Positions 36,616 to 45,056 of a DNA stretch of 64,000 bases are shown here, in pieces. Position numbers and translations under genes: made by a program. How positions within the stretch are numbered: the first letter of the stretch is position 1; each line of letters opens with the position of its first letter. A model generated the notes under the pieces. That model was not told the origin of the DNA. It did no database searches and was given only the letters and a program-made list of their open reading frames with translations. This stretch comes from a virus: the IMG/VR virus record IMGVR_UViG_3300031974_002528, positions 32,019 to 96,018 of that record; one strand, given 5' to 3'.

Positions 36616-38400
36616 ATGGCACTTACAGCTCCATCTCTGTCTCCTGCTATCGTAGTTCGCGAATTCGACTTGACCCCTGTGGTCCCAAATGTTGATACTT
36701 CGCTTGCTGGATATGTCGGAGCATTTAAGTGGGGTCCCGTTGAAGTACCAACTATCGTCTCTAATGAAGATGAACTCGCAAGAGAGTTTGGTACGCCAGA
36801 TGCTGATCACGCAGTAGATTATTTCTCCTGTGCTCAGTACCTGCGTTATTCTGGGAACCTGCAAGTCTGTCGTGCGATTCCATCTGGTAGCGTCGCTATC
36901 GGTGACAGCGCACTTAACTCTTCTTTGACTGCTACTAAGCACCAAGTCAAGAATGAAGATCACTTCGAGCAACAATCTGGACTCGACATGTTTGTCGCAA
37001 AGTATCCAGGAGAGCTCGGTAACTCTCTCGCAGTTTCTATTTTCGCTATTGAATCAGGCGAAACTGACTCATCTGCTCAGACTGCCACTAACTGGGCAGC
37101 ATGGGATTATTCAGATAAGTTTGATGCTATCCCAGGAACTTCTCAATGGGCACTTGACCGACCAGGAACTGTGTTACATGACGAAATTCACCTTGTAGTA
37201 GTTGACTCAGACGGTCTTATCTCAGGAACTAAAGGAACTGTCCTCGAGACATTCCCATTCCTGTCTGTCGCTTCTGGCGCCAAGACTGTAGACGGTTCTG
37301 ACAACTTCTTCAAAACTGTGCTGAACAACGGTTCAAATTATATTTGGTCCGGTGATGTCGACTCAGTAAACACCATTGCTACTGCCACTTGGGGCACTGC
37401 TCCTGCTACTTCAGGAACTACCAACTACGCCACTAACGTATCTTGGTCTGAAGACTCTGCTAACACTGCTCTTTCTGGTGGACGTGATGGCGCTGCTTTG
37501 GATGTCGGTGATATCCAAAACGGATTCGATGAGTTCGAAGACGTAGAGCAAATTGACGTTTCATTGTTGATTGCTCCAAGTATGTCGTCGACGACTGATC
37601 AAGTCACTCTCGTTAATGACCTCGCCGCAATTGCTGGCGTAACCCGAAAAGATTGTGTTGCTATTGCGTCGCCTGCTCGCGATGACGTTGTTAACAACAT
37701 TGATCCAGTAAATGACACTCTGGAAACTACTAATCAGTTTACAGCGTCTTCTTACTTGATCGTTGATAACAACTTCTTGCGTGTATACGACAAGTACAAC
37801 GACAACTACATCTACATTCCTGCTGCTTCTACCACTGCTGGTATTATGGCTGCTGCGGACACAAACTATGGTCCATGGTGGTCACCTGCTGGTGAGCGAC
37901 GCGGTGAGTATGTTGGTGTGACCAACCTCGCTTATTCACCAAGTAAAGCAGAGCGTGACGAACTGTACAAAAAGGGTGTAAACCCAATTGTTCAGTTCCC
38001 AGGACGTGGTATTATCCTGTTCGGCGACAAGACTAAACTTGCTCGACCATCTGCGTTTGATCGCATCAATGTTCGACGCTTGTTCCTTGCTCTCGAGAAA
38101 GCGATCTCTGTTGCTGCACGTAACTTCCTGTTCGAATTCAACGACGAGTTTACTCGCGCCGAGTTCGTAGCGATTGTAGAACCTCTCCTGCGAGAGATTC
38201 AAGCACGTCGTGGTATTCAGGACTTCTTCGTACAGTGTGACGAGCGTAACAACACCCCAGAAGTTATCGATCGTAACGAGTTCGTTGCGACACTCTTCAT
38301 CAAGCCATCTAGAAGCATCAACTTCATCACGTTGAACTTTGTTGCTACTAGAACTGGTGCGAACTTTGAAGAGATCGTTAACTCTGGCATTCAATTCTAA
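36616..38400 (+). CDS. gp18: Tail sheath protein gp18
   Basis: A 594-residue protein (T4 gp18 is 659). The start (SPAIVVREFDLTPVVPNVDTSLAGYVGAFKWGPV) and 'ELAREFGTPD' are the classic sheath N-terminal handshake region. The C-terminal domain holds VNPIVQFPGRGIILFGDKT and RRLFLALEKAISVAARNFLFEFNDEFTR, the most conserved part of all contractile sheaths. It polymerises around the tube and contracts on injection. The gene has an upstream late promoter and is followed by gp19. Confidence 0.96.
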   Translation: MALTAPSLSPAIVVREFDLTPVVPNVDTSLAGYVGAFKWGPVEVPTIVSNEDELAREFGTPDADHAVDYFSCAQYLRYSGNLQVCRAIPSGSVAIGDSALNSSLTATKHQVKNEDHFEQQSGLDMFVAKYPGELGNSLAVSIFAIESGETDSSAQTATNWAAWDYSDKFDAIPGTSQWALDRPGTVLHDEIHLVVVDSDGLISGTKGTVLETFPFLSVASGAKTVDGSDNFFKTVLNNGSNYIWSGDVDSVNTIATATWGTAPATSGTTNYATNVSWSEDSANTALSGGRDGAALDVGDIQNGFDEFEDVEQIDVSLLIAPSMSSTTDQVTLVNDLAAIAGVTRKDCVAIASPARDDVVNNIDPVNDTLETTNQFTASSYLIVDNNFLRVYDKYNDNYIYIPAASTTAGIMAAADTNYGPWWSPAGERRGEYVGVTNLAYSPSKAERDELYKKGVNPIVQFPGRGIILFGDKTKLARPSAFDRINVRRLFLALEKAISVAARNFLFEFNDEFTRAEFVAIVEPLLREIQARRGIQDFFVQCDERNNTPEVIDRNEFVATLFIKPSRSINFITLNFVATRTGANFEEIVNSGIQF

Positions 38401-38428
38401 CCCGTAACGACTACAAGGAGATACTAAA

Positions 38429-38977
38429 ATGGCAATTCTTAATGTAGATCAGTTTCGCGGTAAGTTGGTCAAGGGTGGCGCTCGTGCCAATATGTTCGAG
38501 GTCAAAGTCAACTTCCCAGGATATGCTGGTGGTGACAATGAACTTGCCTCATTTATGTGCCGCAGTGCCCAGTTGCCTGCTAGCACGGTTGGACTGGTAG
38601 AAGTACCATTCCGAGGCAGGATCATTAAGTTGGCAGGCGACCGAACATTCGAACCATGGACTATCACGGTTTACAATGATGTAGACCACGAACTCCGTGG
38701 TGCGTTTGAGGCATGGATGAGCGGTATCAACACCCATGAAAGCAACGAAGGTCAACAGTCAAATAACTCTGGTATCGGCACATATGCTGTTGATATGGAA
38801 GTTCATCAGGCAGATCAACAGGGTACACCAAGTTCTAAGGGCAAGTACATCCTTAAGAATGCGTTCCCAACTAACGTGTCTGCTATTGACCTTGATTTTG
38901 CTCAGGCGGGTGAAATCGAGACCTTTACTGTGACAATTGAGTACGACTACTGGACGAATAGTGCTATTCTTGGATAA
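38429..38977 (+). CDS. gp19: Tail tube protein gp19
   Basis: A 182-residue protein (T4 gp19 is 163). It shows the tube pattern: MCRSAQLPAS, VEVPFRGRIIKLAGDRTFEPWTITV-type strands and a late 'ETFTVTIEYDYW' strand. It forms the hexameric inner tube that conducts DNA. A strong AAGGAG site precedes the ATG. The gene is followed by a variant late promoter and a hairpin. Confidence 0.94.
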   Translation: MAILNVDQFRGKLVKGGARANMFEVKVNFPGYAGGDNELASFMCRSAQLPASTVGLVEVPFRGRIIKLAGDRTFEPWTITVYNDVDHELRGAFEAWMSGINTHESNEGQQSNNSGIGTYAVDMEVHQADQQGTPSSKGKYILKNAFPTNVSAIDLDFAQAGEIETFTVTIEYDYWTNSAILG

Positions 38978-38990
38978 CTTGCAAGAAGAC

Positions 38991-38998
38991 TATAAGTA
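38991..38998 (+). promoter_or_regulatory. Possible variant late promoter (TATAAGTA)
   Basis: TATAAGTA differs from the late octamer at one base and lies just ahead of the hairpin at 39008. The same variant occurs at 44499, again next to a hairpin. Confidence 0.4.
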
Positions 38999-39007
38999 AA
39001 GTAAAGC

Positions 39008-39027
39008 AGGGGGAGTTCGCTCCCCCT
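39008..39027 (+). terminator. Terminator hairpin after gp19
   Basis: A perfect 8-pair stem (AGGGGGAG / CTCCCCCT) with a TTCG tetraloop, followed by TTCTTCC. It separates the sheath/tube unit from the portal unit. Confidence 0.78.
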
Positions 39028-39052
39028 TTCTTCCACAACTGAGATTTCAAAT

Positions 39053-40627
39053 ATGGCAGAAGGCGACGGAATTAAATTATTTGGTTTTGAGATCAGGCGG
39101 TCTAAAAAAGATCAGGATGCTGTAACACCGGCTCCTGCTGCATCAGTTGTTCCGCCAACTGACGACGATGGCGCAGGTTATGTAACTGCTCCTTCGTATG
39201 CATATGGCACTCACATGAATATCTATGCCGATCTTCAAGTAAAAGATCAGGCAGACCTCATTCGAAAATATCGTCAAGCAGCAACTCACCCTGAAGTTGA
39301 TATGGCGATTGAAGAAATTGTAAACGAAGCAATCGTAATACCTGACGACGAAAATGTAGTAGAAGTCAATCTTGATAGGGTTGATGTTTCTGTTGGTATT
39401 AAGAAAAAGATTGTTGAAGAATTCCAAAATGTTTTGAATATGCTCACCTTTAATGAGCGTGCTCATGACATTTTCCGTAGTTGGTACATTGACGGTAGAC
39501 TGTACCATCACCTGATTGTTGATAACGCAAACATGAAAGCAGGTATTCAAGAGGTTCGATACATCGACTCTATGAAGATGCGCAAGGTGCGTAACGTCAA
39601 GAAGAAAGAAGATAAAGCATCAGGTGTAAAAGTTGTAAACAAGGTTGAAGAGTTCTATCTTTTCTCTGATAAGAACTTTGAAACCAAGAAAGGTGTTCCT
39701 GCTGGTGTAGATCCAACAGCGAACCAAGCAGTTAAACTCAGCGTTGACTCAGTAAGTTATGTCACTTCAGGTGTACTGGACGACACGAAAGCGAAAGTCA
39801 TTTCTCACCTTCATAAAGCACTGCGACCAATTAATCAGTTGCGTATGATGGAAGACTCCTTGATTATCTATCGACTGGCGCGTGCACCCGAGCGAAGAAT
39901 CTTTTACGTTGACACTGGTAACTTGCCGAAGGGTAAGGCAGAAGAGTATGTAAACTCTTTGATGACTCGCTACAGAAACAAACTGGTATATGATCAGGCA
40001 ACTGGCGAACTGAAAGATTCCCGTAAGCATATGTCTATGCTTGATGACTTCTGGTTACCACGCCGAGAAGGTGGTCGCGGAACTGAGGTGACTACACTTC
40101 CTGGCGGTTCAAATCTTGGTGAGATTGATGACATCAAGTATTTCCAGCGCAAGGTTTATCAAGCACTGAACGTGCCAGTATCTCGACTGGAGCAGGAGCA
40201 AGCGTATTCGCTCGGTCGTGCTACTGAGATCAATCGTGAAGAAATTAAATTCCAGAAGTTTATCTCACGATTACGTGCTAGATTCAGCAAGTTGTTCATT
40301 CATATTCTTCGACAGCAACTTGTACTGAAAGGAATTATTACTGATAGTGATTGGATGGAACTGTTCCACAATCGCATTCGAGTAGACTTTTATAAAGATA
40401 ATCATTATACTGAACTGAAAGATGCTGAAGTGTTCCGAGAGCGTTTAGGTCTAATGGATCAAGCATCCCAGTATGTTGGTGAATATCTTTCTAAAGAATG
40501 GGTAATGAAAAATGTATTTCATTTTACCGATCAAGAAATAGAAGAAATGGACCTCGCTATAGCGAATGAAGGTCCCAAAGAAGATGAACTAGGTGATGAA
40601 CCAGCAGGAGATGATGATGGAAACTAA
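39053..40627 (+). CDS. gp20: Portal vertex protein gp20
   Basis: A 524-residue protein identical in length to T4 gp20. Motifs include 'KYRQAATHPEVDMAIEEIVNE', GRLYHHLIVDN, YRLARAPERRIFYVDTGNLPKGKAEEY and the region around VPVSRLEQEQAYSLGRATEI, all hallmark stretches of myovirus portals. The dodecamer nucleates the prohead and is the DNA channel. The C-terminus is acidic and overlaps the prohead core gene. Confidence 0.96.
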   Translation: MAEGDGIKLFGFEIRRSKKDQDAVTPAPAASVVPPTDDDGAGYVTAPSYAYGTHMNIYADLQVKDQADLIRKYRQAATHPEVDMAIEEIVNEAIVIPDDENVVEVNLDRVDVSVGIKKKIVEEFQNVLNMLTFNERAHDIFRSWYIDGRLYHHLIVDNANMKAGIQEVRYIDSMKMRKVRNVKKKEDKASGVKVVNKVEEFYLFSDKNFETKKGVPAGVDPTANQAVKLSVDSVSYVTSGVLDDTKAKVISHLHKALRPINQLRMMEDSLIIYRLARAPERRIFYVDTGNLPKGKAEEYVNSLMTRYRNKLVYDQATGELKDSRKHMSMLDDFWLPRREGGRGTEVTTLPGGSNLGEIDDIKYFQRKVYQALNVPVSRLEQEQAYSLGRATEINREEIKFQKFISRLRARFSKLFIHILRQQLVLKGIITDSDWMELFHNRIRVDFYKDNHYTELKDAEVFRERLGLMDQASQYVGEYLSKEWVMKNVFHFTDQEIEEMDLAIANEGPKEDELGDEPAGDDDGN

Positions 40628-41132
40628 ACCTGAAGTTGAAATGAGTGATGTCTCAAACGAGACACAAGAACCTGTAACTGTTACAGTTGCTGATTTGGTG
40701 AACTCAATTGAAAAGGGTGATGCTTTCACCTCTAGTAAAATGTTCCAAGATTTGATTCAAGATAGAATCAATGATGCTATGGACCAAGAAAAGATTCGAA
40801 TCGCCAATCAAGTTTATAACGGTGCCGAAGAAGAACTTTCTGATGAGGAAGTAGAGGCAGCAATAGACGAGGTTGATGCAGAAATAGAAGCGGAAGCGGA
40901 AGCAGAGACTGAAGTTGAAGTCGAAGCAGAGGCAGAAGCGGAACCAGAAGTTGCTGAGGTTGAAGAACCTGAAGTAGAAGAAGAACCTACTCCAGAAGAA
41001 CCAGTAGCAGAACTTCCTGATGAGGAAGAGCATGAGGAACCAGAGGATACCCTTGGACTCTATGCTGATGAAGTTGAAGAAATTTTAAACTCTGAAGAGT
41101 CTGAAGACGAATCAGAAGAAGAAAACGTATAA
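40617..41132 (+). CDS. gp67: Acidic prohead core protein, gp67-like
   Basis: About 171 residues from an ATG that is 6 bases after AGGAG; in-frame starts at 40593 (GTG) and 40596-40614 are alternatives. Residues 15-65 (VADLVNSIEKGDAFTSSKMF, then DLIQDRINDAMDQEKIRIANQVY) match the conserved part of gp67, an internal prohead scaffold protein. The rest is very Glu/Asp-rich low-complexity sequence with EAE and EVE repeats. T4 gp67 is 80 residues, so the acidic tail is a large extension. Position after gp20 matches T4. It overlaps gp20 by 11 bases. Confidence 0.72.
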   Translation: METKPEVEMSDVSNETQEPVTVTVADLVNSIEKGDAFTSSKMFQDLIQDRINDAMDQEKIRIANQVYNGAEEELSDEEVEAAIDEVDAEIEAEAEAETEVEVEAEAEAEPEVAEVEEPEVEEEPTPEEPVAELPDEEEHEEPEDTLGLYADEVEEILNSEESEDESEEENV

Positions 41133-41135
41133 ATA
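41128..41135 (+). promoter_or_regulatory. T4-type late promoter overlapping the gp67-like stop
   Basis: An exact TATAAATA sharing its TAA with the stop codon and lying just before the gp68-position gene. Confidence 0.65.
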
Positions 41136-41141
41136 AATCTT

Positions 41142-41342
41142 ATGATTACGTTCTCCGAATTAAGGCAACGCAAACCGAAGGGCGAAGTAGTCTGGACGAA
41201 GAAGTATCGCAGAATTAAAACTGAGATACAAAAGACTGCCAAAGGTTTCGTTGCCTATATTGACGGAGATATGTTAGATACGTTCCGTAGTCAAAGGGAC
41301 GCACAAAAATCAATAGAAACTGCGATCAAGGAACTAACATGA
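41142..41342 (+). CDS. Prohead core protein, gp68 position
   Basis: A 66-residue, strongly basic protein: SELRQRKPKGEVVWTKKYRRIKTEIQ, then KGFVAYIDGDMLDTFRSQRDAQKSIETAIKEL. In T4 the gene between 67 and 21 is 68, another basic prohead core protein (141 residues). Size and sequence differ, so the link is by position and charge. The stop overlaps the gp21 start by four bases. Confidence 0.6.
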   Translation: MITFSELRQRKPKGEVVWTKKYRRIKTEIQKTAKGFVAYIDGDMLDTFRSQRDAQKSIETAIKELT

Positions 41343-42010
41343 AACTAATTGCTGAATATAATGACAACACACTACAGTGTCTTGTCGAAGAAAGAAAAGA
41401 CGGCAAGAAGTCATATGTTATCGAAGGTGTATTTGCTCAGGCAGAGCAGAAGAACCGTAATGGTAGGGTGTACCCTAAACCAATTATGGAGTCTGCCGTC
41501 GAGAAGTATGTTTCCGAGCAGGTCGCAAAAGATAGAGCAGTTGGCGAACTGAACCATCCTGATGGTCCAACCGTCAACCTCGACAAAGTTTCGCATAAGA
41601 TCACTGACCTTCACTTTGAAGGCAATGATGTTATCGGAAAGGCATCAATATTAGATACTCCTATGGGCAAGATCGTACAGGGATTGCTTGAGGGCGGTGT
41701 AAATCTTGGTGTCTCAACTCGTGGAATGGGTAGTCTTGAGCAGCGCAATGGCGCAATGTATGTTAAGGACGACTTTGTTTTAAGCACGGTTGACATCGTG
41801 CAAGATCCATCTGCACCAGGAGCATTTGTTAATGGAATCATGGAAGGTGTTGAATGGGTCTGGAACAATGGCGTACTTACTGCTCAAGAGATATGTGAGG
41901 AACAAGAGACTGAAATCGAAACTCATGTCGATGCGCTTCCGTCTATTAATGGCGTGGATCAAATCGTTGAGTACAAAAATTTCCTCTCATCCTTAAAAAG
42001 ATCTTTTTAA
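41339..42010 (+). CDS. gp21: Prohead protease gp21
   Basis: A 223-residue serine protease of the herpesvirus-assemblin-like prohead family (T4 gp21 is 212). It shows 'NRNGRVYPKPIMESAVEKYV', ELNHPDG with His73 as the probable catalytic His, and LGVSTRGMG with Ser126 as the nucleophile; a second acidic/His partner is less certain. It cleaves scaffold and capsid proteins during head maturation, typically after Ile/Leu-x-Glu. It ends in a perfect 18-base palindrome. Confidence 0.93.
   Translation: MKLIAEYNDNTLQCLVEERKDGKKSYVIEGVFAQAEQKNRNGRVYPKPIMESAVEKYVSEQVAKDRAVGELNHPDGPTVNLDKVSHKITDLHFEGNDVIGKASILDTPMGKIVQGLLEGGVNLGVSTRGMGSLEQRNGAMYVKDDFVLSTVDIVQDPSAPGAFVNGIMEGVEWVWNNGVLTAQEICEEQETEIETHVDALPSINGVDQIVEYKNFLSSLKRSF
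41993..42010. repeat. 18-base perfect palindrome at the gp21 stop
   Basis: A self-complementary stretch of TTAAAAAGATC and its mirror, which includes the gp21 stop codon. Its codons are Leu-Lys-Arg-Ser-Phe-stop. It may be chance in AT-rich sequence or may stall the upstream transcript. Confidence 0.4.
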
Positions 42011-42023
42011 TAAGGAGAACACA

Positions 42024-43055
42024 ATGGAAGATCAAAACATTGAACTCCGCGATGAGCAGGAAGTTGCGGAAGCAAAAGGGCATGATATGAAAAACGCTGA
42101 AGCACAATCAGTAGCATCTGTCGATAAGGCAGCAGACGCAACTGATAAAGCACCTGCTCGTACGGGTGACAAGAGCAACAGCGAACCAATGCCAAAGACC
42201 AAAGCAGGTATGATTAATGCTATGTACGGTAAGTTGAATGCTATGAAGAAGGTTGACCTTCAAGCAGCATACGGTAAGATGATGGGCGAAGAAGTCGAGT
42301 TGGAAGAGGAAGAAGTAGTTGCGGAAGCAGATACTCACTCTGAAGAACTCGCAGCATTAGTCGAGTCTGAAGCCACTCTCAGCGATGAGTTTAAGGCAAA
42401 AACTGCTGTAATCTTTGAAGCAGCATTGAAATCAAAGCTCTCTGAAGAAGTAGAGCGAATCGAATCATCCTACGAAGAAAAACTCGCTGAGGAAACTGCT
42501 GCGCAGAAGACTGAGTTGGTTGAAAAGGTTGATTCCTACCTGAACTACGTGGTTGAGCAGTGGATGGAAGACAACAAAGTCGCTATCCAAACTGGTCTGC
42601 GTGCTGAGATTGCTGAGAACTTCATGGAAGGGTTGAAGAACCTCTTCACTGAGTCTTACATCGACGTGCCAGAATCCAAGGTTGACCTCGTTGACGATTT
42701 GGCAGATCAAGTTGAAGAACTCGAAGAAGCTCTCAACAAGACCACTGCTGATGCGATTTCTCTGAGTGAAGAAGTTGAAGGTCTGAAGCGTGCAGCAATC
42801 GTTGCCGAAGCAGCATCTGAACTCGCTGATACTCAGAAAGAGAAGTTCTACTCTCTGGTAGAAGGTGTTGACTTTGATGACGCTGAACAGTTTGCGTCCA
42901 AAGTTGCTACTATCAAAGAGTCATTCTTTGCTAAGGCGACGGTAGAAACCGAAGAAGAGATTGTCGAAGAAACTGACGGCGACGTTGTTTCTGAAGAAGT
43001 TGCTCCTTCAATGGAATCTTACCTCAACGCCATGCGAAAAATCAATCGATCTTAA
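42024..43055 (+). CDS. gp22: Prohead scaffold protein gp22
   Basis: A 343-residue acidic, mostly helical protein (T4 gp22 is 269). It has long coiled coils (residues 110-260, e.g. VEELEEALNKTTADAISLSEEVEGL), an MINAMYGKLNAMKKVDLQAAYGKMMGEE helix near residue 63 and an acidic C-terminus ending SMESYLNAMRKINRS, as seen in gp22-type scaffolds. It forms the core around which gp23 assembles and is digested by gp21. Strong AAGGAG site. Confidence 0.9.
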   Translation: MEDQNIELRDEQEVAEAKGHDMKNAEAQSVASVDKAADATDKAPARTGDKSNSEPMPKTKAGMINAMYGKLNAMKKVDLQAAYGKMMGEEVELEEEEVVAEADTHSEELAALVESEATLSDEFKAKTAVIFEAALKSKLSEEVERIESSYEEKLAEETAAQKTELVEKVDSYLNYVVEQWMEDNKVAIQTGLRAEIAENFMEGLKNLFTESYIDVPESKVDLVDDLADQVEELEEALNKTTADAISLSEEVEGLKRAAIVAEAASELADTQKEKFYSLVEGVDFDDAEQFASKVATIKESFFAKATVETEEEIVEETDGDVVSEEVAPSMESYLNAMRKINRS

Positions 43056-43083
43056 TCCATATTACCCATAAGGAGAAATAAAA

Positions 43084-44424
43084 ATGGATTTGAACTACGA
43101 ATCACTGGTGCAGAAGTGGGCACCAGTACTTAACGAAGAATCAGCAGGCGACATCAAAGATGCTTATCGTCGCAAAGTAACTGCTGCTATTCTTGAAAAC
43201 CAAGAAGCAGCAATGCGCGCTGAAGGTGCTCAGTCATCTTTCTTGAACGAAGCTGCTGCTGCTAACAATACTTCAAGTGCTGACAACTGGAACCCAGTAT
43301 TGATCTCGCTCGTTCGTCGCGCTATGCCTAACCTGATGGCATACGACGTATGTGGTGTTCAACCAATGTCTGGTCCTACTGGTCTGATCTTCGCTATGAA
43401 GTCTCGCTACAAGTCAGCAGCTTCTGGCACTACTGTAGATCAAGAAGCATTGTTCAACGAAGCAGTTGTACCATACTCTGGTGACTCTTCTACGACTCAC
43501 ACTGCTGGTCCTTCTGGTCTTGACGGTGTAACTGACTCAAACGGCGACAGCACTATCAATGACGACCGCTCTGGTCCAAGCATTGGTGGCGGTATGCCAA
43601 CTGCTGACGCTGAAGCACTCGGCACTGGCGGTGTTTCTGACTTCAACGAGATGGGTTTCACCATCGAGAAGGCGACTGTAACTGCTAAGTCACGTGCGCT
43701 GAAGGCAGAGTACACCATCGAACTCGCTCAAGACCTGAAAGCAATCCACGGTCTTGACGCTGAAGCGGAACTCGCTAACATCCTTTCAGTAGAAATCCTT
43801 GCTGAAATCAACCGCGAAGTTATCCGTACTATCAACAGCCAAGCGAAGACTGGTGCACTGACTGCTAACACTGCTACCAACGGTATCTTCGACCTGTCTA
43901 CGGACGCTGATGGTCGTTGGTCTGTTGAGAAGTTCAAGGGTCTGCTGGTTCAACTGGATCGTGAAGCGAACACTATCGCTAAAGAAACTCGTCGTGGTAA
44001 GGGTAACGTAGCAATCGTATCTTCTGATGTTGCTACTGCTCTCGCTGCTTCTGGTATGCTTGACTACGCTCCTGCTCTGAGCACTTCTCTGGAAGTTGAC
44101 GACACTGGTAACACTTTTGCTGGTGTTCTGAACGGTCGTATGCGCATCTACATCGACCCATATGCGGTTGCTGACTATGTAACTGTTGGTTACAAGGGCA
44201 CTAACCCATATGACGCAGGTGTATTCTACTGCCCATATGTACCACTCCAGATGGTTCGCGCTGTCGGCGAGAACGACTTCCAGCCACGTATCGGGTTTAA
44301 GACTCGTTATGGCATGGCGTCTAACCCATTCGTAGGTAACTCACCTGCTGATGGTCTCGCTTCTGCTAAGACCAACCAATACTACCGCATCTTCCGTGTA
44401 GACAACCTGATGGTTTCTGCCTAA
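43084..44424 (+). CDS. gp23: Major capsid protein gp23
   Basis: A 446-residue protein (T4 gp23 is 521). Recognisable stretches are 'NWNPVLISLVRRAMPNLMAYD', GPTGLIFAMKSRY, EMGFTIEKATVTAKSRALKAEYTIELAQDLKAIHGLDAEAELANILS-type sequence at 43650-43790 and a C-terminal FQPRIGFKTRYGMASNPF. The HK97 fold is expected. T4 gp23 loses about 65 N-terminal residues to gp21; here a short acidic N-terminus (about 55 residues) precedes the conserved part, consistent with similar processing. The gene has a strong AAGGAG site and a terminator. Confidence 0.97.
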   Translation: MDLNYESLVQKWAPVLNEESAGDIKDAYRRKVTAAILENQEAAMRAEGAQSSFLNEAAAANNTSSADNWNPVLISLVRRAMPNLMAYDVCGVQPMSGPTGLIFAMKSRYKSAASGTTVDQEALFNEAVVPYSGDSSTTHTAGPSGLDGVTDSNGDSTINDDRSGPSIGGGMPTADAEALGTGGVSDFNEMGFTIEKATVTAKSRALKAEYTIELAQDLKAIHGLDAEAELANILSVEILAEINREVIRTINSQAKTGALTANTATNGIFDLSTDADGRWSVEKFKGLLVQLDREANTIAKETRRGKGNVAIVSSDVATALAASGMLDYAPALSTSLEVDDTGNTFAGVLNGRMRIYIDPYAVADYVTVGYKGTNPYDAGVFYCPYVPLQMVRAVGENDFQPRIGFKTRYGMASNPFVGNSPADGLASAKTNQYYRIFRVDNLMVSA

Positions 44425-44468
44425 GATACGGTATACCGAACAATAATAATAAAAATCGGTATTTGTGT

Positions 44469-44488
44469 GGGGGGACTTCGGTCCCCCT
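44469..44488 (+). terminator. Rho-independent terminator after gp23
   Basis: Stem GGGGGAC / GTCCCCC with a TTCG tetraloop and a following run of six or more T bases. It is the strongest terminator in the window and is placed after the most expressed gene. Confidence 0.9.
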
Positions 44489-44498
44489 TTTTTATTTG

Positions 44499-44506
44499 TA
44501 TAAGTA
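44499..44506 (+). promoter_or_regulatory. Possible variant late promoter (TATAAGTA)
   Basis: TATAAGTA directly after the gp23 terminator and about 50 bases before the exported-protein gene. It matches the octamer at seven of eight positions. Confidence 0.42.
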
Positions 44507-44556
44507 ATACTGCAACATGAGGTTGCATTTTGTTTCGAAACAAACTTGGAGATGAT

Positions 44557-44952
44557 ATGAAAAATATTATTCTTTTCTTATTGTGCCTGCCCATCTTGGC
44601 ACACGCTCATACCATCACTTATGATAACGGTGATGTCTACACTGTTGCTGACGACGAATACATTTTCGTTTCTAAGCAACCAAACCTTTGGTCTTATCAC
44701 CCATACTCAAAGTCAGTGCAGTTTAAAAAGCAGTGGCCAACTGAGAAGGTAGATCGCCCAGAACCAACTCCTAACCCCAACCCTGTTGGTTCGCACGAGT
44801 GGTGTAAAGCACATGTGCTCTATGAGTTTGGTTACTCGTTTGCTGATCAGGCATGGGAACGTGCTTGTGACACGAACAACGACCGTACTTATGGTTGCGG
44901 TGACGAGAAGTTTGATGCATCTGACGACGCATCAGTATGTCCAGCAGGATAA
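44557..44952 (+). CDS. Small exported Cys-containing protein, unknown
   Basis: 131 residues from an ATG with GGAG six bases upstream; an in-frame TTG at 44530 is less likely. A clear signal peptide is seen: MKNIILFLLCLPILAHAHT, with a hydrophobic core and an Ala-His-Ala cut site near residue 17. The mature part has a Pro-rich middle (PEPTPNPNPVG) and four Cys in the last 50 residues (WCKAH, RACDTN, GCGDE, VCPAG), which would suit disulfides in the periplasm. It is bracketed by two terminators. I do not recognise a family. Being expressed alone next to gp23, it may act on the envelope late in infection. Confidence 0.68.
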   Translation: MKNIILFLLCLPILAHAHTITYDNGDVYTVADDEYIFVSKQPNLWSYHPYSKSVQFKKQWPTEKVDRPEPTPNPNPVGSHEWCKAHVLYEFGYSFADQAWERACDTNNDRTYGCGDEKFDASDDASVCPAG

Positions 44953-44970
44953 ACTTTTATCTTGAGAGAG

Positions 44971-44990
44971 AATGCCCCTTTTGGGGCATT
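44971..44990 (+). terminator. Terminator after the exported-protein gene
   Basis: Stem AATGCCCC / GGGGCATT with a TTTT loop, followed by a further T run. Confidence 0.85.
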
Positions 44991-45002
44991 TTTTATACCC
45001 TA

Positions 45003-45031
45003 TTGACTTTTATGCCTAAATAGTATAGAAT
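45003..45031 (+). promoter_or_regulatory. Sigma70-type promoter before the tube-like/UvsY unit
   Basis: -35 TTGACT, 17-base spacer, -10 TAGAAT. It follows the terminator at 44971 and precedes the gene at 45057. Confidence 0.7.
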
Positions 45032-45056
45032 AGACCTTTCAATAGGGAAAGTGTAC

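Noticed and set aside
44425-45050. Integration or attachment site in the less dense region after gp23
   Set aside because: The gaps hold terminators and promoters; no integrase, tRNA end or direct repeat was found.
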